A DNA stretch of 64,000 nucleotides. Source: Actinomycetales bacterium. Lineage in GTDB: Bacteria; Actinomycetota; Actinomycetes; S36-B12. The stretch covers positions 62,001 through 126,000 of the forward strand of contig WGLX01000003.1 in NCBI GenBank assembly GCA_016125355.1, read 5' to 3'. The notes under the pieces are model-generated. The model ran no database searches, was not told where the DNA came from, and saw only the letters and a list, made by a program, of their open reading frames with translations. Positions 26,118 to 35,207 of the stretch are shown here, one piece after another. Numbering within the stretch: position 1 is the stretch's first letter; each line of letters opens with the position of its first letter. The position numbers and the translations under genes were made by a program.

Positions 26118-27196
26118 CCGACTCCATAGCGCCGCCTTCGGCGGTGGCTGCTGCCGCCGCCCATCGGCGGCAGGCCGTGCTGACCAAGCCCACCGGGGCG
26201 CTTGGCCGTCTCGAGGACGCCTCCATCTGGATGGCCGCCGTCCAGGATCGCTGCCCGCCCGCTCCGTTCGCCCGTCCCACCCTGGTGATCTTCGCCGGCG
26301 ACCACGGGGTGGCCCGGTCGGCAGGCACGTCGGCCTATCCGCCGGAGGTCACCGCGCAGATGGTCGGCAACTTCGCGGCCGGCGGTGCTGCGGCCACCGT
26401 GCTGGCACGGCGGCTCGGCGTCGTCGTCCGCGTCGTGGACGTCAGCGTGGACTGCCCCGACGACTACCTCTCGGACGTCGATCCCGCCATCGCTGCGAGA
26501 CGGGTCCGACGCGGCACCGGCAGCATCGACCACGAAGACGCCATGTCCCTCGCCGAGTGCGAGTCGGCACTCGCCCTCGGCTGCGACCTGGCCGACGAGG
26601 CTCTCGCGGACGGCGCCGACGTGCTGCTTCCCGGCGACATGGGAATCGGCAACACCACGCCGGCCTCGGCCCTGATCGGCGTGCTCACCGGGTCCGCCCC
26701 GGAGGACGTCACGGGACGGGGCACCGGCGTCGATGATGCGACCCTGCGCCGGAAGCAGGCGGTCGTAGCGGCCGCCATCGAGAGGGGGACACCGGTGCTC
26801 GACGATCCCGTGGCGCTGCTGGCCCGGATCGGCGGCCCCGACATCGCCGCGATGGCCGGGTTCCTCGCGCAGGGGGCGCGGCGCGGCCGTCCCGCCATCC
26901 TCGATGGCATCGTCTCGGATGCCGCTGCCCTCGTCGCCGACCGGCTGGCTCCCGGAGCGCGCGCATGGTGGATCGCCGGGCACCGCTCGACCGAGCCGGC
27001 CGCCTCGCGGGCGATGGACCACCTGCGCCTCGAACCCCTCGTGGACCTCGGACTTCGTCTCGGCGAGGGAACAGGCGCCCTGCTCGCCCTCCCGCACCTC
27101 GAGGCGGCGGCGGTCACGCTGGCCGAGATGGCCACGTTCGAGAGCGCGGGCGTGTCCGATCGCGGGCACGGCCCGGCGGAGGAGCACCGTGCCTGA
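26114..27196 (+). CDS. cobT: Nicotinate-nucleotide-dimethylbenzimidazole phosphoribosyltransferase
   Basis: CobT makes alpha-ribazole phosphate, the lower ligand of cobalamin. The 360-residue product shows LTKPTGALGRLED near the start, IFAGDHGVARSAGTSAYP, LPGDMGIGNTTPASAL and, at the end, GLRLGEGTGALLAL, where Glu318 corresponds to the catalytic base. The length is normal. It starts at GTG 26114, overlapping the cobU stop, and its end overlaps cobS by 8 nt. Confidence 0.95.
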   Translation: MTDSIAPPSAVAAAAAHRRQAVLTKPTGALGRLEDASIWMAAVQDRCPPAPFARPTLVIFAGDHGVARSAGTSAYPPEVTAQMVGNFAAGGAAATVLARRLGVVVRVVDVSVDCPDDYLSDVDPAIAARRVRRGTGSIDHEDAMSLAECESALALGCDLADEALADGADVLLPGDMGIGNTTPASALIGVLTGSAPEDVTGRGTGVDDATLRRKQAVVAAAIERGTPVLDDPVALLARIGGPDIAAMAGFLAQGARRGRPAILDGIVSDAAALVADRLAPGARAWWIAGHRSTEPAASRAMDHLRLEPLVDLGLRLGEGTGALLALPHLEAAAVTLAEMATFESAGVSDRGHGPAEEHRA

Positions 27197-27965
27197 CTCA
27201 CTGCGCCTCGCCATCGGAACGTTCACCCGCATACCGGTGCCAGCGCCGAGGCGAGTGGATGCCACGGTCGCGGGCCGCGCCGTGCTGATCGGACCCCTGC
27301 TGGCGCTCGTCTTCTCGCTGGTGGTCGGAATCGTCGTGCAGGTCGTCGTCAACATCGGGCCGATGAACGGCCTCCTCGGCGCCGTCCTCGCGGTGGCCGC
27401 GCTGACCTGGCTGACCCGTGCCCTCCATCTCGACGGCCTCGCCGATACCGCCGACGCGCTGGGCAGCGGCCGGCCCACGGACGAGGCGCTGGCCATCGCT
27501 CGCCGCTCGGACATCGGGCCGTTCGGCGTGGTCGTGGTGACCCTTGTCCTCCTGGCCGAGATCGCCGCACTGTCGCAGCTGCTCGACACCGGTGCCGGTG
27601 CCGGCAGCCTCGTGGTCGCCGTGGTCGTCGGCAGGGTCGGGATCACCCTGGCGTGCCGTCGCGGGGTCCCGGCCGCGCGTCCCGACGGGCTGGGGGCCGC
27701 GGTCGCCGGCAGCGTGCCCGGATGGGCAGCGTGGGCCTGGGCCGCCGGCTGGCTGGCGTTCAGCGCCGTCTCGGTCGGCAACGCACACGGCCCCGCGGCC
27801 GGACTGGCCACCGGCGCCGCCGTCCTAGGCGGCCTTCTCGCGGGCCTTGGCCTGACCGCCATCGCCGTGCGACGCCTCGGTGGAGTGACCGGCGACGTGC
27901 TCGGCGCGGTCTCGGAGGTCGCGACGGTCACGGTGCTGGTCATACTGGTGGCCCTGCCCGGCTGA
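27189..27965 (+). CDS. cobS: Adenosylcobinamide-GDP ribazoletransferase
   Basis: CobS joins adenosylcobinamide-GDP to alpha-ribazole (phosphate) in the membrane, the last joining step of cobalamin synthesis. The 258-residue protein has about six hydrophobic segments and the family motif LTRALHLDGLADTADALGSG, followed by ARRSDIGPFGV. It starts at GTG 27189. With CobU and CobT it forms a full nucleotide-loop assembly set, while no corrin-ring genes are present, so it likely completes imported cobinamide. Confidence 0.94.
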   Translation: MPDSLRLAIGTFTRIPVPAPRRVDATVAGRAVLIGPLLALVFSLVVGIVVQVVVNIGPMNGLLGAVLAVAALTWLTRALHLDGLADTADALGSGRPTDEALAIARRSDIGPFGVVVVTLVLLAEIAALSQLLDTGAGAGSLVVAVVVGRVGITLACRRGVPAARPDGLGAAVAGSVPGWAAWAWAAGWLAFSAVSVGNAHGPAAGLATGAAVLGGLLAGLGLTAIAVRRLGGVTGDVLGAVSEVATVTVLVILVALPG

Positions 27966-27990
27966 CGTCGCCGTCGTCACGAGGAGTGCC

Positions 27991-28737
27991 ATGCCCGCCG
28001 ATGTCCCGCCCCCCGTCGCCGAGGCCATCGGCCGGCTGACGGCGCCCGACCCGTCGGATGCCGCCCCGCCCCGCAAGGTGACCGGCGCCCTCGCGGAACT
28101 GTGGTCCTGGTGGCACACGGTCATGCCCGCGGGCGACCTTCAGGTCGCCTGGGTCCCGGCGCCGACCGGTGCCGCCGCCGAGGCGCTGGCCGCAGGGGTC
28201 GCGGCGGCCGAGACGGCCATCGACTCCGGTGCCACGCTGCTGGTGCCGCGCATCGAGCCCCGTGATGAGGTCGCCGCGCGGGCGATCATCGCCCTGCTGA
28301 GCCGGCGCGAGGCGTCCGCCGTCCTCGGCCAGCCCGAGGGCATGGCCGATCGCGACTGGATGGCCGCCTGTGCGGCCATCCGCGATCGAGCCGCGTCCGC
28401 GGCCGAGTTCCGGGGTGAACCCGTCCACCTGCTGTCACACCTGGACGCCGGTCCCCTCGCCGGGTGCGTGGGCATCCTGCTCGCCAGCGCCTCTCGACGC
28501 ACTCCCTGCCTGATCGACGGGACCGATGAACTGGCGGCAGCCCTCATCGCGGACCGGCTCGCGCACCGTGCCAAGGCGTGGTGGCGGTCAGCCTCCACGT
28601 CGACCGATCCGGGGCGAGCGGCGGCCATCGACCGCATCGACCTCGCGCCGGGGCTCCCCCTCGACCTCAGCGACGACGATGCCCTGGGCGCCGAGGTCAC
28701 CGAGTCGGTCCTTCGTCTGTTGACCCTCGCGCCCTGA
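27991..28737 (+). CDS. CobT paralogue, probably catalytically inactive
   Basis: The 248-residue protein aligns with the C-terminal two thirds of the CobT at 26.1 kb: GCVGILLASASRRTPCLIDG matches the CobT segment GFLAQGARRGRPAILDG, ALIADRLAHRAKAWWRSAS matches ALVADRLAPGARAWWIAG, and GLPLDLSDDDALGA sits where CobT has LRLGEGTGA. The catalytic glutamate is Asp228 here, and the phosphate-binding DGDMGIGNTT-like loop is missing. It is the last gene of the corrinoid unit, with GAGGAG 6 nt before its ATG. A regulatory or ligand-binding role is possible. Confidence 0.65.
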   Translation: MPADVPPPVAEAIGRLTAPDPSDAAPPRKVTGALAELWSWWHTVMPAGDLQVAWVPAPTGAAAEALAAGVAAAETAIDSGATLLVPRIEPRDEVAARAIIALLSRREASAVLGQPEGMADRDWMAACAAIRDRAASAAEFRGEPVHLLSHLDAGPLAGCVGILLASASRRTPCLIDGTDELAAALIADRLAHRAKAWWRSASTSTDPGRAAAIDRIDLAPGLPLDLSDDDALGAEVTESVLRLLTLAP

Positions 28738-28750
28738 GGGGCCCGCGTCC

Positions 28751-29020
28751 CTACTGCTCGAACTTCTTGATCTCGTCCTGGATCCGGTCCTCGCTCGGCA
28801 GCTTCTGGCGTGGCCCGAAGGCACCCCAGCCCACGAACAGAAGAGCGATCGACATGCCGAAGATCGCCCAGATGGGCCAGAAGTAGCCGCCCCCGGAGAG
28901 CGCCCACACGGCGGTGAGGATGATCCACACGATCACGAAGATGCCCAGAAGCCGCCAGAAGCCGGACTGGTCCTTCAACCGCTTCTCCGCGGCCTGGCGC
29001 AGCGCATCATCATTGGCCAT
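28751..29020 (-). CDS. Small 2TM-domain membrane protein
   Basis: The 89-residue protein has a short charged N-terminus (MANDDALRQAAEKRLKDQ), two transmembrane helices (LLGIFVIVWIILTAVWAL and FWPIWAIFGMSIALLFVGW) and a charged C-terminus. This is the 2TM-domain layout found in many actinobacteria, sometimes fused to regulators; the role is unknown. TACCGT lies 6 nt before the ATG. It is convergent with the CobT paralogue, 13 nt apart. Confidence 0.7.
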   Translation of the reverse strand: MANDDALRQAAEKRLKDQSGFWRLLGIFVIVWIILTAVWALSGGGYFWPIWAIFGMSIALLFVGWGAFGPRQKLPSEDRIQDEIKKFEQ

Positions 29021-29112
29021 GCCTCCACGGTAGGACCCTCCGCGCCCCCGTGTCTGCACGAACGGCGACTCGGCGCGCCGCTGGTTCGCCGCGTCCCCTG
29101 CCGCTGCGCAGC

Positions 29113-30228
29113 TCAGCGGGTGCTGGGCTGCACGAACGGGGGCTTGACCACCTGGAAGCGGGACGCCCGCCCCCGGACGTCGACGACCACCTCGTCGCCG
29201 ACGGAGATGGAGGCGTCCAGCAGTGCCAGTCCGATGCCCTGCTTGAGGGACGGCGAGAACGTCCCGCTGGTGACCTCGCCGACGACCGCACCCTCGAGGG
29301 AGTCGGCGTGCACCGTCATGTGAGGTCGCGGGATGCCCCGATCGAGGGCGAGCAGTCCCCGGAGCCGGCGGACCGGCGGTGCCTGCCGCTGGGCCACGAG
29401 GGCGTCCCTGCCGCGAAACTGGGGCTTGTCCCAGCCGACTGCCCACCCGATCAGCGCCTCGACCGGCGAGATGCTCGGGCTGATGTCCTGGCCGTGCAGC
29501 GGGTAGCCCATCTCGGTGCGCAGGGTGTCCCGTGCCCCGAGCCCCGCTGGCATGCCGCCGACGGCGGCCGCCTGCGCGACCACGGCGTCCCAAGCGGCCA
29601 CGAGCGTCTCGGCGGGGACGACCAGCTCGTACCCGTGCTCGCCGGTGTAGCCGGTCCGGCAGACGATGATCGGGCGACCCTCGAACTCCGCACTCGCCAT
29701 GGACATGTAGTCGTGGTCGACCGGCAGGCCGAGCGCCGCGAGCACCTCCGCACTGCGCGGGCCCTGGACGGCAATGATCCCGTGGTCGACGTGGTGGTCC
29801 TCGACGGCGATCTCCTGGGGGGCCGCAGCCGCCAGCACCGCGACCACCGAGGCCGCATTGCTGGCGTTGGGGATGATGAACACCTCGTCATCGGCCCACC
29901 GATAGACGATCAGGTCGTCGATGACGCCACCCGCCTCGTTGCACAGCATGGAGTACTGGGCCTGCCCCGCGCCGATCCGATCGAGGTCGTTCGCGAGCAC
30001 CCCGTTCAGGAACTGAACGGAACCGGGGCCGTGCACCCGCACCTTGCCCATGTGCGAGACATCGAACACGCCGACGGCGGTCCGTACGGCCGTGTGCTCG
30101 GCGACCACGCCCTCGTACTCGATCGGCATGTCCCAGCCCCCGAAGTCGGCCGTCTTCGCGCCGGCAGCGAGGTGACGGGAGTGGAGAGGGGTCGTCTTCA
30201 GGGCGGGAGCGGTGGCGTCATCGGTCAC
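29113..30228 (-). CDS. gcvT: Glycine cleavage system T protein (aminomethyltransferase)
   Basis: GcvT moves the aminomethyl carbon from lipoylated H protein to tetrahydrofolate. The 371-residue protein shows TPLHSRHLAAGAKTADFGGW, VGVFDVSHMGKVRVHGPG, GGVIDDLIVYR and RTGYTGEHGYELVV, all family motifs, including the catalytic Asp of the VIDD motif. It starts at GTG 30228 with TACCGT exactly 6 nt upstream. It is divergent from pepA. H and P proteins are not in the window; lpd and lipAB are. Confidence 0.93.
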   Translation of the reverse strand: MTDDATAPALKTTPLHSRHLAAGAKTADFGGWDMPIEYEGVVAEHTAVRTAVGVFDVSHMGKVRVHGPGSVQFLNGVLANDLDRIGAGQAQYSMLCNEAGGVIDDLIVYRWADDEVFIIPNASNAASVVAVLAAAAPQEIAVEDHHVDHGIIAVQGPRSAEVLAALGLPVDHDYMSMASAEFEGRPIIVCRTGYTGEHGYELVVPAETLVAAWDAVVAQAAAVGGMPAGLGARDTLRTEMGYPLHGQDISPSISPVEALIGWAVGWDKPQFRGRDALVAQRQAPPVRRLRGLLALDRGIPRPHMTVHADSLEGAVVGEVTSGTFSPSLKQGIGLALLDASISVGDEVVVDVRGRASRFQVVKPPFVQPSTR

Positions 30229-30286
30229 AGGGGGACGGTAGTCCCTGGCGCCACCCCTTGCCTCGTGATGGCAATACAGTTCAGGT
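30229..30286. promoter_or_regulatory. Back-to-back leaderless promoters of gcvT and pepA
   Basis: The 58-nt gap holds TACCGT (minus strand, 30240-30235) 6 nt before the gcvT GTG, and TACAGT (plus strand, 30275-30280) 6 nt before the pepA ATG. With both -10 boxes this close to start codons, both mRNAs should begin at the initiator codon. The -35 regions would overlap each other in the middle. Confidence 0.6.
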
Positions 30287-31804
30287 ATGACGCTGACTCC
30301 CACCTCCCGCATCGTCCTGTCCGACTCGAAGCCGCACGCGGCAGCCACCGACGCACTCGTCGTCGGACTCGCCCCCGCGCGGGGCAAGAAGGTCGAGATC
30401 CTGACGCCCGGGCTGAGCGCGGCCGTCCGTGCCCGCCTCGCCGACGCGTTCGTCGCGATGGGCGCCAAGGGCACGGTGGGCGAGGTCACCCGCATCCCCG
30501 GGGTCACCGGCATCGCGGCGCCCCTCGTGGTCGGGCTCGGACTGGGCGACGAGTCGAAGCAGGCCGATGCCGAGGCCCTCCGCCGGGCCGTGGGCGATGC
30601 CGTCCGCTCGCTCGCCGGCACCCGGCGCGTCGCCCTGGCGCTTCCGCTCGCCGACGACGATGCCCTGCTGACCGTCGCCATCGCCGCTCAGCTGGCCGCC
30701 TACGACTTCGTCGCCTTCCGGCAGGACTCGAAGAAGGACCGCAAGGCACCCGTCCACTCGCTGACCGTCCTCCTCGCCGAGGCGCCCACCGCCGAGCAGA
30801 AGAAGGCGGTCAAGGACGTCACCGCCGTGGCACAGGCCGTGAACCTCACCCGCGACCTCGTCAACACTCCCCCGAACGCCCTGCCTCCCGCGGCGCTGGC
30901 GAACGCGGCCGCGGCAGCGGTCGAGGGACTGCCCGTCGAGGTCACCATCTGGGACGAGCTCGACCTCGTCCGCGAGGAGTGCGGGGGAATCCTCGCCGTC
31001 GGGCAGGGCTCGACCAACCCGCCGCGGCTGACCCGCCTGGCCTACTCCCCCGAGGGGGCGACGGCGCACCTCGCGCTCGTCGGCAAGGGCATCACCTTCG
31101 ACACCGGCGGCATCTCCATCAAGCCGGCCGCGAACATGGACGAGATGAAGTCCGACATGGCCGGCGCGGCCGCCGTGATCGGCGCCGTGTCGGCGATCGC
31201 GTCGCTCGGCCTGCCCGTCCGGGTCACCGGCTGGGTGCCGTCGGCGGAGAACATGCCGAGTGGCACGGCGCAGCGCCCCGGCGACGTCATCCGCATCCGC
31301 GGTGGCAAGACCGTCGAGGTGCTCAACACCGACGCCGAGGGCCGGCTCATCCTCGCCGATGCCATCGTCATGGCCGCCGAGGAGAAGCCCGACCTCATCA
31401 TCGACATCGCCACGCTCACCGGGGCCGCGATCATCGCCCTCGGCGCGCGCACGGCCGGGGTGATGTCGAACGACGACGACGCCCGGGCCTCGGTGGTGGC
31501 CGCCGCCGGACTGGCCGGCGAGACGGTGTGGCCCATGCCGCTTCCGGACGACCTGCGCCCTGCCCTGGACTCCGGCACCGCCGACATCGCCAACATCGGC
31601 GACCGCAAGGGCGGCATGCTGTCCGCGGGCGTCTTCCTGCGCGAGTTCGTCCCGGCCGGGCAGCCCTGGGTGCACATCGACATCGCCGGTCCGTCGTTCA
31701 ACGACGGCAGCGCCTACGGCTACACGCCGAAGGGCGGCACGGGCTCGGGGGTGCGGACCTTCGTCCAGGTCGCCGCGGAGATGGCCCAGCCGACCGAGGA
31801 CTGA
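30287..31804 (+). CDS. pepA: Leucyl aminopeptidase (M17 family)
   Basis: The 505-residue cytosolic exopeptidase releases N-terminal residues using two metal ions. The C-terminal catalytic half contains LVGKGITFDTGGISIKPA (metal and Lys ligands), EMKSDMAGAAAVIGA and the hallmark LNTDAEGRLILADAI. The N-terminal half is the usual macrodomain-like region. The start is set by ATG 30287 and its TACAGT box. Confidence 0.93.
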   Translation: MTLTPTSRIVLSDSKPHAAATDALVVGLAPARGKKVEILTPGLSAAVRARLADAFVAMGAKGTVGEVTRIPGVTGIAAPLVVGLGLGDESKQADAEALRRAVGDAVRSLAGTRRVALALPLADDDALLTVAIAAQLAAYDFVAFRQDSKKDRKAPVHSLTVLLAEAPTAEQKKAVKDVTAVAQAVNLTRDLVNTPPNALPPAALANAAAAAVEGLPVEVTIWDELDLVREECGGILAVGQGSTNPPRLTRLAYSPEGATAHLALVGKGITFDTGGISIKPAANMDEMKSDMAGAAAVIGAVSAIASLGLPVRVTGWVPSAENMPSGTAQRPGDVIRIRGGKTVEVLNTDAEGRLILADAIVMAAEEKPDLIIDIATLTGAAIIALGARTAGVMSNDDDARASVVAAAGLAGETVWPMPLPDDLRPALDSGTADIANIGDRKGGMLSAGVFLREFVPAGQPWVHIDIAGPSFNDGSAYGYTPKGGTGSGVRTFVQVAAEMAQPTED

Positions 31805-31921
31805 GAGCTCCCTGAGGGGGCATTAGCGCCTCGGCGACGACGATGGAAGGATTGCACCCGTTCCCCGACGTCCGTGCCGGGGCGACCACCTGATCGTCAC
31901 GAGCCCAAGGAGTAGGCAACC

Positions 31922-33289
31922 GTGCCCAACGCAGATCTGGTCATCCTCGGAGGCGGCAGCGGCGGCTACGCCTGCGCCCTGCGCGCGGCGGAGCTCGGCA
32001 TGTCCGTCGTCCTGATCGACAAGGACAAGCTCGGCGGTACCTGCCTCCACCGAGGCTGCATCCCCACGAAGGCGCTGCTGCACGCGGCGGAGGTGGCCGA
32101 CTCGGCGAAGGAGAGCGACGCCTTCGGCGTGCGCGCCACCTTCGAGGGCATCGACATGGTCAAGGTCAACGAGTACCGCGATGGGGTCGTCGGCCGCCTG
32201 TACAAGGGCCTCCAGGGTCTGGTGAAGAGCCGCAACGTCACCTTCGTCGAGGGCGCCGGTCGCCTCGTCGGCCCCAAGACCGTCGAGGTCAACGGGGAGC
32301 AGTACACCGGCGAGAACGTCGTCCTGGCGACCGGCTCCTACGCCCGCTCGCTGCCCGGCCTGGAGATCGGCGGCCGGATCATGACCTCCGACCAGGCGCT
32401 CAACCTCGACTACGTGCCCAAGAGCGTGATCGTGCTCGGCGGCGGCGTCATCGGCGTCGAGTTCGCGTCCGTGTGGAAGTCGTTCGGCGCGGACGTCACG
32501 ATCGTCGAGGCGCTTCCCCACCTCGTTCCGAATGAGGACGAGGCCGTGTCCAAGGCTCTCGAGCGTGCCTTCCGCAAGCGCAAGATCGACTTCAGCCTGG
32601 GCGTGCGCTTCCAGTCCGCGTCGCAGGACGACAACGGCGTCACGATCACCCTCGAGGACGGCACCACGAAGTCGGCAGAGATCCTGCTTGTCGCGGTCGG
32701 CCGTGGCCCGAACACCGAGGGGATGGGCTACGAGGAGCAGGGCGTCGCCATGGAGCGCGGCTGGGTCCTGGTCGACGAGCGGCTGCGCACCAACCTGCCC
32801 GGCGTCTTCGCCGTCGGCGACATCACCCCGGGCCTGCAGCTTGCCCACCGCGGCTTCCAGCACGGCATCTTCGTCGCCGAGGAGATCGGCGGCCTGAACC
32901 CGGCGATCATCGCCGACGTCAACATCCCGCGGGTGACCTACTGCGAACCCGAGGTCGGCAGCGTCGGTCTCACCGAGGCGCAGGCGCGCGAGCTGCACGG
33001 CAACAACGTGGCGGTCTACGAGTACAACCTCGGCGGCAACGGCAAGAGCCAGATCCTCGCCACGACCGGGTTCATCAAGCTCGTCCAGGTCGTCGACGGA
33101 CCGGTCGTCGGCGTCCACATGGTCGGCGCGCGCATCGGCGAGCAGATCGGCGAGGCGCAGCTGATCGTCAACTGGGAGGCCTTCCCGGAGGACGTCGCCA
33201 CGCTGGTCCACGCGCACCCGACGCAGAACGAGGCCATGGGCGAGGCGCACCTGGCCCTCGCCGGCAAGCCGCTGCACGCCCACGCCTGA
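31922..33289 (+). CDS. lpdA: Dihydrolipoyl dehydrogenase (E3)
   Basis: E3 re-oxidises dihydrolipoyl groups of 2-oxoacid dehydrogenases and the glycine cleavage H protein. The 455-residue FAD protein shows [20 protein letters not shown], the redox disulfide [19 protein letters not shown], the NAD-binding [17 protein letters not shown] and the C-terminal active-site motif [15 protein letters not shown]. It starts at GTG 31922 with AAGGAG 9 nt upstream, and it is 23 nt from the E2 gene. Confidence 0.95.
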   Translation: MPNADLVILGGGSGGYACALRAAELGMSVVLIDKDKLGGTCLHRGCIPTKALLHAAEVADSAKESDAFGVRATFEGIDMVKVNEYRDGVVGRLYKGLQGLVKSRNVTFVEGAGRLVGPKTVEVNGEQYTGENVVLATGSYARSLPGLEIGGRIMTSDQALNLDYVPKSVIVLGGGVIGVEFASVWKSFGADVTIVEALPHLVPNEDEAVSKALERAFRKRKIDFSLGVRFQSASQDDNGVTITLEDGTTKSAEILLVAVGRGPNTEGMGYEEQGVAMERGWVLVDERLRTNLPGVFAVGDITPGLQLAHRGFQHGIFVAEEIGGLNPAIIADVNIPRVTYCEPEVGSVGLTEAQARELHGNNVAVYEYNLGGNGKSQILATTGFIKLVQVVDGPVVGVHMVGARIGEQIGEAQLIVNWEAFPEDVATLVHAHPTQNEAMGEAHLALAGKPLHAHA

Positions 33290-33312
33290 CGTATCCGAAG
33301 GAGCACGACAAC

Positions 33313-35109
33313 ATGTCGGTCACAGTGAAGATGCCGGCCCTGGGTGAGAGCGTCACCGAGGGCACCGTCACCCGCTGGCTGAAGCAGGTCGGCGACACCG
33401 TCGCCGCCGACGAGCCCCTGCTCGAAGTGTCCACCGACAAGGTCGACACCGAGATCCCCTCCCCTGCCTCCGGCGTGCTGCTGTCGATCGTCGTCGCCGA
33501 GGACGAGACCGTCGACGTCGGCGCGGTGCTGGCGGAGATCGGCGAGGCGGCCGAGGCCTCCGCTGAGGCTCCCGCGGCACCGGCACCGGTCGAGGCGCCG
33601 TCACCTGCCCCTGCGGCTGAGCCGACGCCTGAGCCGGTCGCGGCAGCTCCTGAGCCGGTTCCGGCCGCTCCCACGCCGCCCCCCGCCCCTGCCGCACCGG
33701 CACCGGCCGCGGATGGAGCGACCACGCCGGTGACGATGCCGGCCCTGGGTGAGAGTGTCACCGAGGGCACGGTCACCCGCTGGCTGAAGCAGGTCGGCGA
33801 CACCGTCGCCGCCGACGAGCCCCTGCTCGAGGTGTCCACCGACAAGGTCGACACCGAGATCCCCTCCCCCGCCTCCGGCGTGCTGCTCAGCATCGACGTC
33901 GACGAGGATCAGACGGTCGAGGTCGGAGCCCAGCTCGCGGTGATCGGCGCGCCTCGCGCGGCGGGGGCTGAGACCCCGGCCGCACCGCCCGGGCCCGCGG
34001 CCCCCGCCCCGGTCGCCGCCGCCCCCGCACCGTCCGCCCCGGCACCGTCCGCCCCGGCAGCGCCCGCCCCGGCAGCGCCCGCCCCGGCAGCGCCCGCCCC
34101 GGCTCCCAGCGCACCGAGCGCCACCAGCGCCGAGCCGGCCGGCAACGCCGACGCCTACGTGACCCCGCTGGTGCGCCGACTGGCCGCGCAGCACGGGGTC
34201 GACCTGTCCACCGTCACCGGCACCGGCGTCGGCGGACGCATCCGCAAGTCGGATGTCCTCGACGCGGCCCTGAAGGCGAAGTCCGCCCAGCCGGCGAGCG
34301 CCCAGGCCCCTGCGGCGTCCGCACCGGCCGCGTCGAGCGCTCCGGCAGCATCGACGACGGCGCCGACCGCCCCCGCGCCGTCTTCCCTGCGCGGACGCAC
34401 CGAGAAGCTCAGCCGCCTGCGGCGCATCATCGCGGAGCGCATGGTCGAGTCGCTCCAGGTGTCCGCACAGCTGACGACCGTGCTCGAGGTCGACGTGACC
34501 CGCATCGCAGCCCTGCGCAACCGGGTCAAGAAGGACTTCGAGGCCCGTGAAGGCGTGAAGCTGTCCTTCCTGCCCTTCTTCTGCAAGGCATCGGTCGAGG
34601 CGCTCAAGCAGTTCCCGCAGGTCAACGCGTCCATCGACATGACCGCCGGCACGGTCACGTACCACGAGGGCGAGCACCTCGGCATCGCCGTCGACACCGA
34701 TCGTGGCCTGCTCGTGCCGGTCATCCGGGACGCCGGCGACCTCAACATCGCCGGCCTCGCCCGGCGCATCCAGGACCTCGCCGACCGCACCCGCACCAAC
34801 AAGCTGTCGCCCGACGAGCTCAGCGGCGGCACGTTCACGGTCACCAACACCGGTAGCCGCGGTGCGCTGTTCGACACTCCGATCATCAACCAGCCGCAGG
34901 TGGCCATCCTGGGCACCGGCGCGGTGGTCAAGCGGCCCGTCGTGGTCTCGGATGCAACCGGTCAGGACGTCATCGCGATCCGCTCCATGGTCTACCTCGC
35001 GCTGACCTACGATCACCGGATCGTCGACGGCGCGGACGCTGCCCGCTTCCTCAGCACCATCAAGGCCCGCCTCGAGGAGGCGGCCTTCGACGCCGAGCTC
35101 GGCCTCTAG
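33313..35109 (+). CDS. sucB: 2-oxoacid dehydrogenase E2 (dihydrolipoamide acyltransferase), two lipoyl domains
   Basis: The 598-residue protein contains lipoyl domain 1 (residues 1-80, Lys43 in [10 protein letters not shown]), a Pro/Ala linker, lipoyl domain 2 (about 136-215, Lys178), a second Pro/Ala linker, an E3-binding domain ([28 protein letters not shown]) and the catalytic domain ending [17 protein letters not shown] with the active-site His. In actinobacteria this type serves pyruvate and/or 2-oxoglutarate dehydrogenases; which complex is not decided here. The two lipoyl-coding segments are nearly identical DNA. Next to it lie lpd, lipB and lipA. Confidence 0.9.
   Translation: MSVTVKMPALGESVTEGTVTRWLKQVGDTVAADEPLLEVSTDKVDTEIPSPASGVLLSIVVAEDETVDVGAVLAEIGEAAEASAEAPAAPAPVEAPSPAPAAEPTPEPVAAAPEPVPAAPTPPPAPAAPAPAADGATTPVTMPALGESVTEGTVTRWLKQVGDTVAADEPLLEVSTDKVDTEIPSPASGVLLSIDVDEDQTVEVGAQLAVIGAPRAAGAETPAAPPGPAAPAPVAAAPAPSAPAPSAPAAPAPAAPAPAAPAPAPSAPSATSAEPAGNADAYVTPLVRRLAAQHGVDLSTVTGTGVGGRIRKSDVLDAALKAKSAQPASAQAPAASAPAASSAPAASTTAPTAPAPSSLRGRTEKLSRLRRIIAERMVESLQVSAQLTTVLEVDVTRIAALRNRVKKDFEAREGVKLSFLPFFCKASVEALKQFPQVNASIDMTAGTVTYHEGEHLGIAVDTDRGLLVPVIRDAGDLNIAGLARRIQDLADRTRTNKLSPDELSGGTFTVTNTGSRGALFDTPIINQPQVAILGTGAVVKRPVVVSDATGQDVIAIRSMVYLALTYDHRIVDGADAARFLSTIKARLEEAAFDAELGL
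33331..33887 (+). repeat. Near-identical lipoyl-domain direct repeats within sucB
   Basis: Bases 33331-33482 and 33736-33887 (152 bp, offset 405 bp, in frame) differ at only four positions, three of them silent third-base changes and none altering the lipoyl motif. The linker sequences around them are much less alike. This points to recent duplication or continuing gene conversion. Confidence 0.85.
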
Positions 35110-35113
35110 CCCA

Positions 35114-35157
35114 GCCCGCGCCCTCCCACTCGGGGTGGGTGGTAGCGCGGCGCGGGC
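35114..35157 (+). terminator. Hairpin downstream of the E2 gene
   Basis: GCCCGCGCC (35114-35122) pairs perfectly with GGCGCGGGC (35149-35157), with an inner stem CCCAC/GTGGG. It begins 4 nt after the stop codon. There is no clear U-tract. Confidence 0.6.
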
Positions 35158-35207
35158 ACGTCGGTGTCCGGGGTGCGGGCTGAGGTGAACCGCGAGAGGG
35201 TTGAAGC

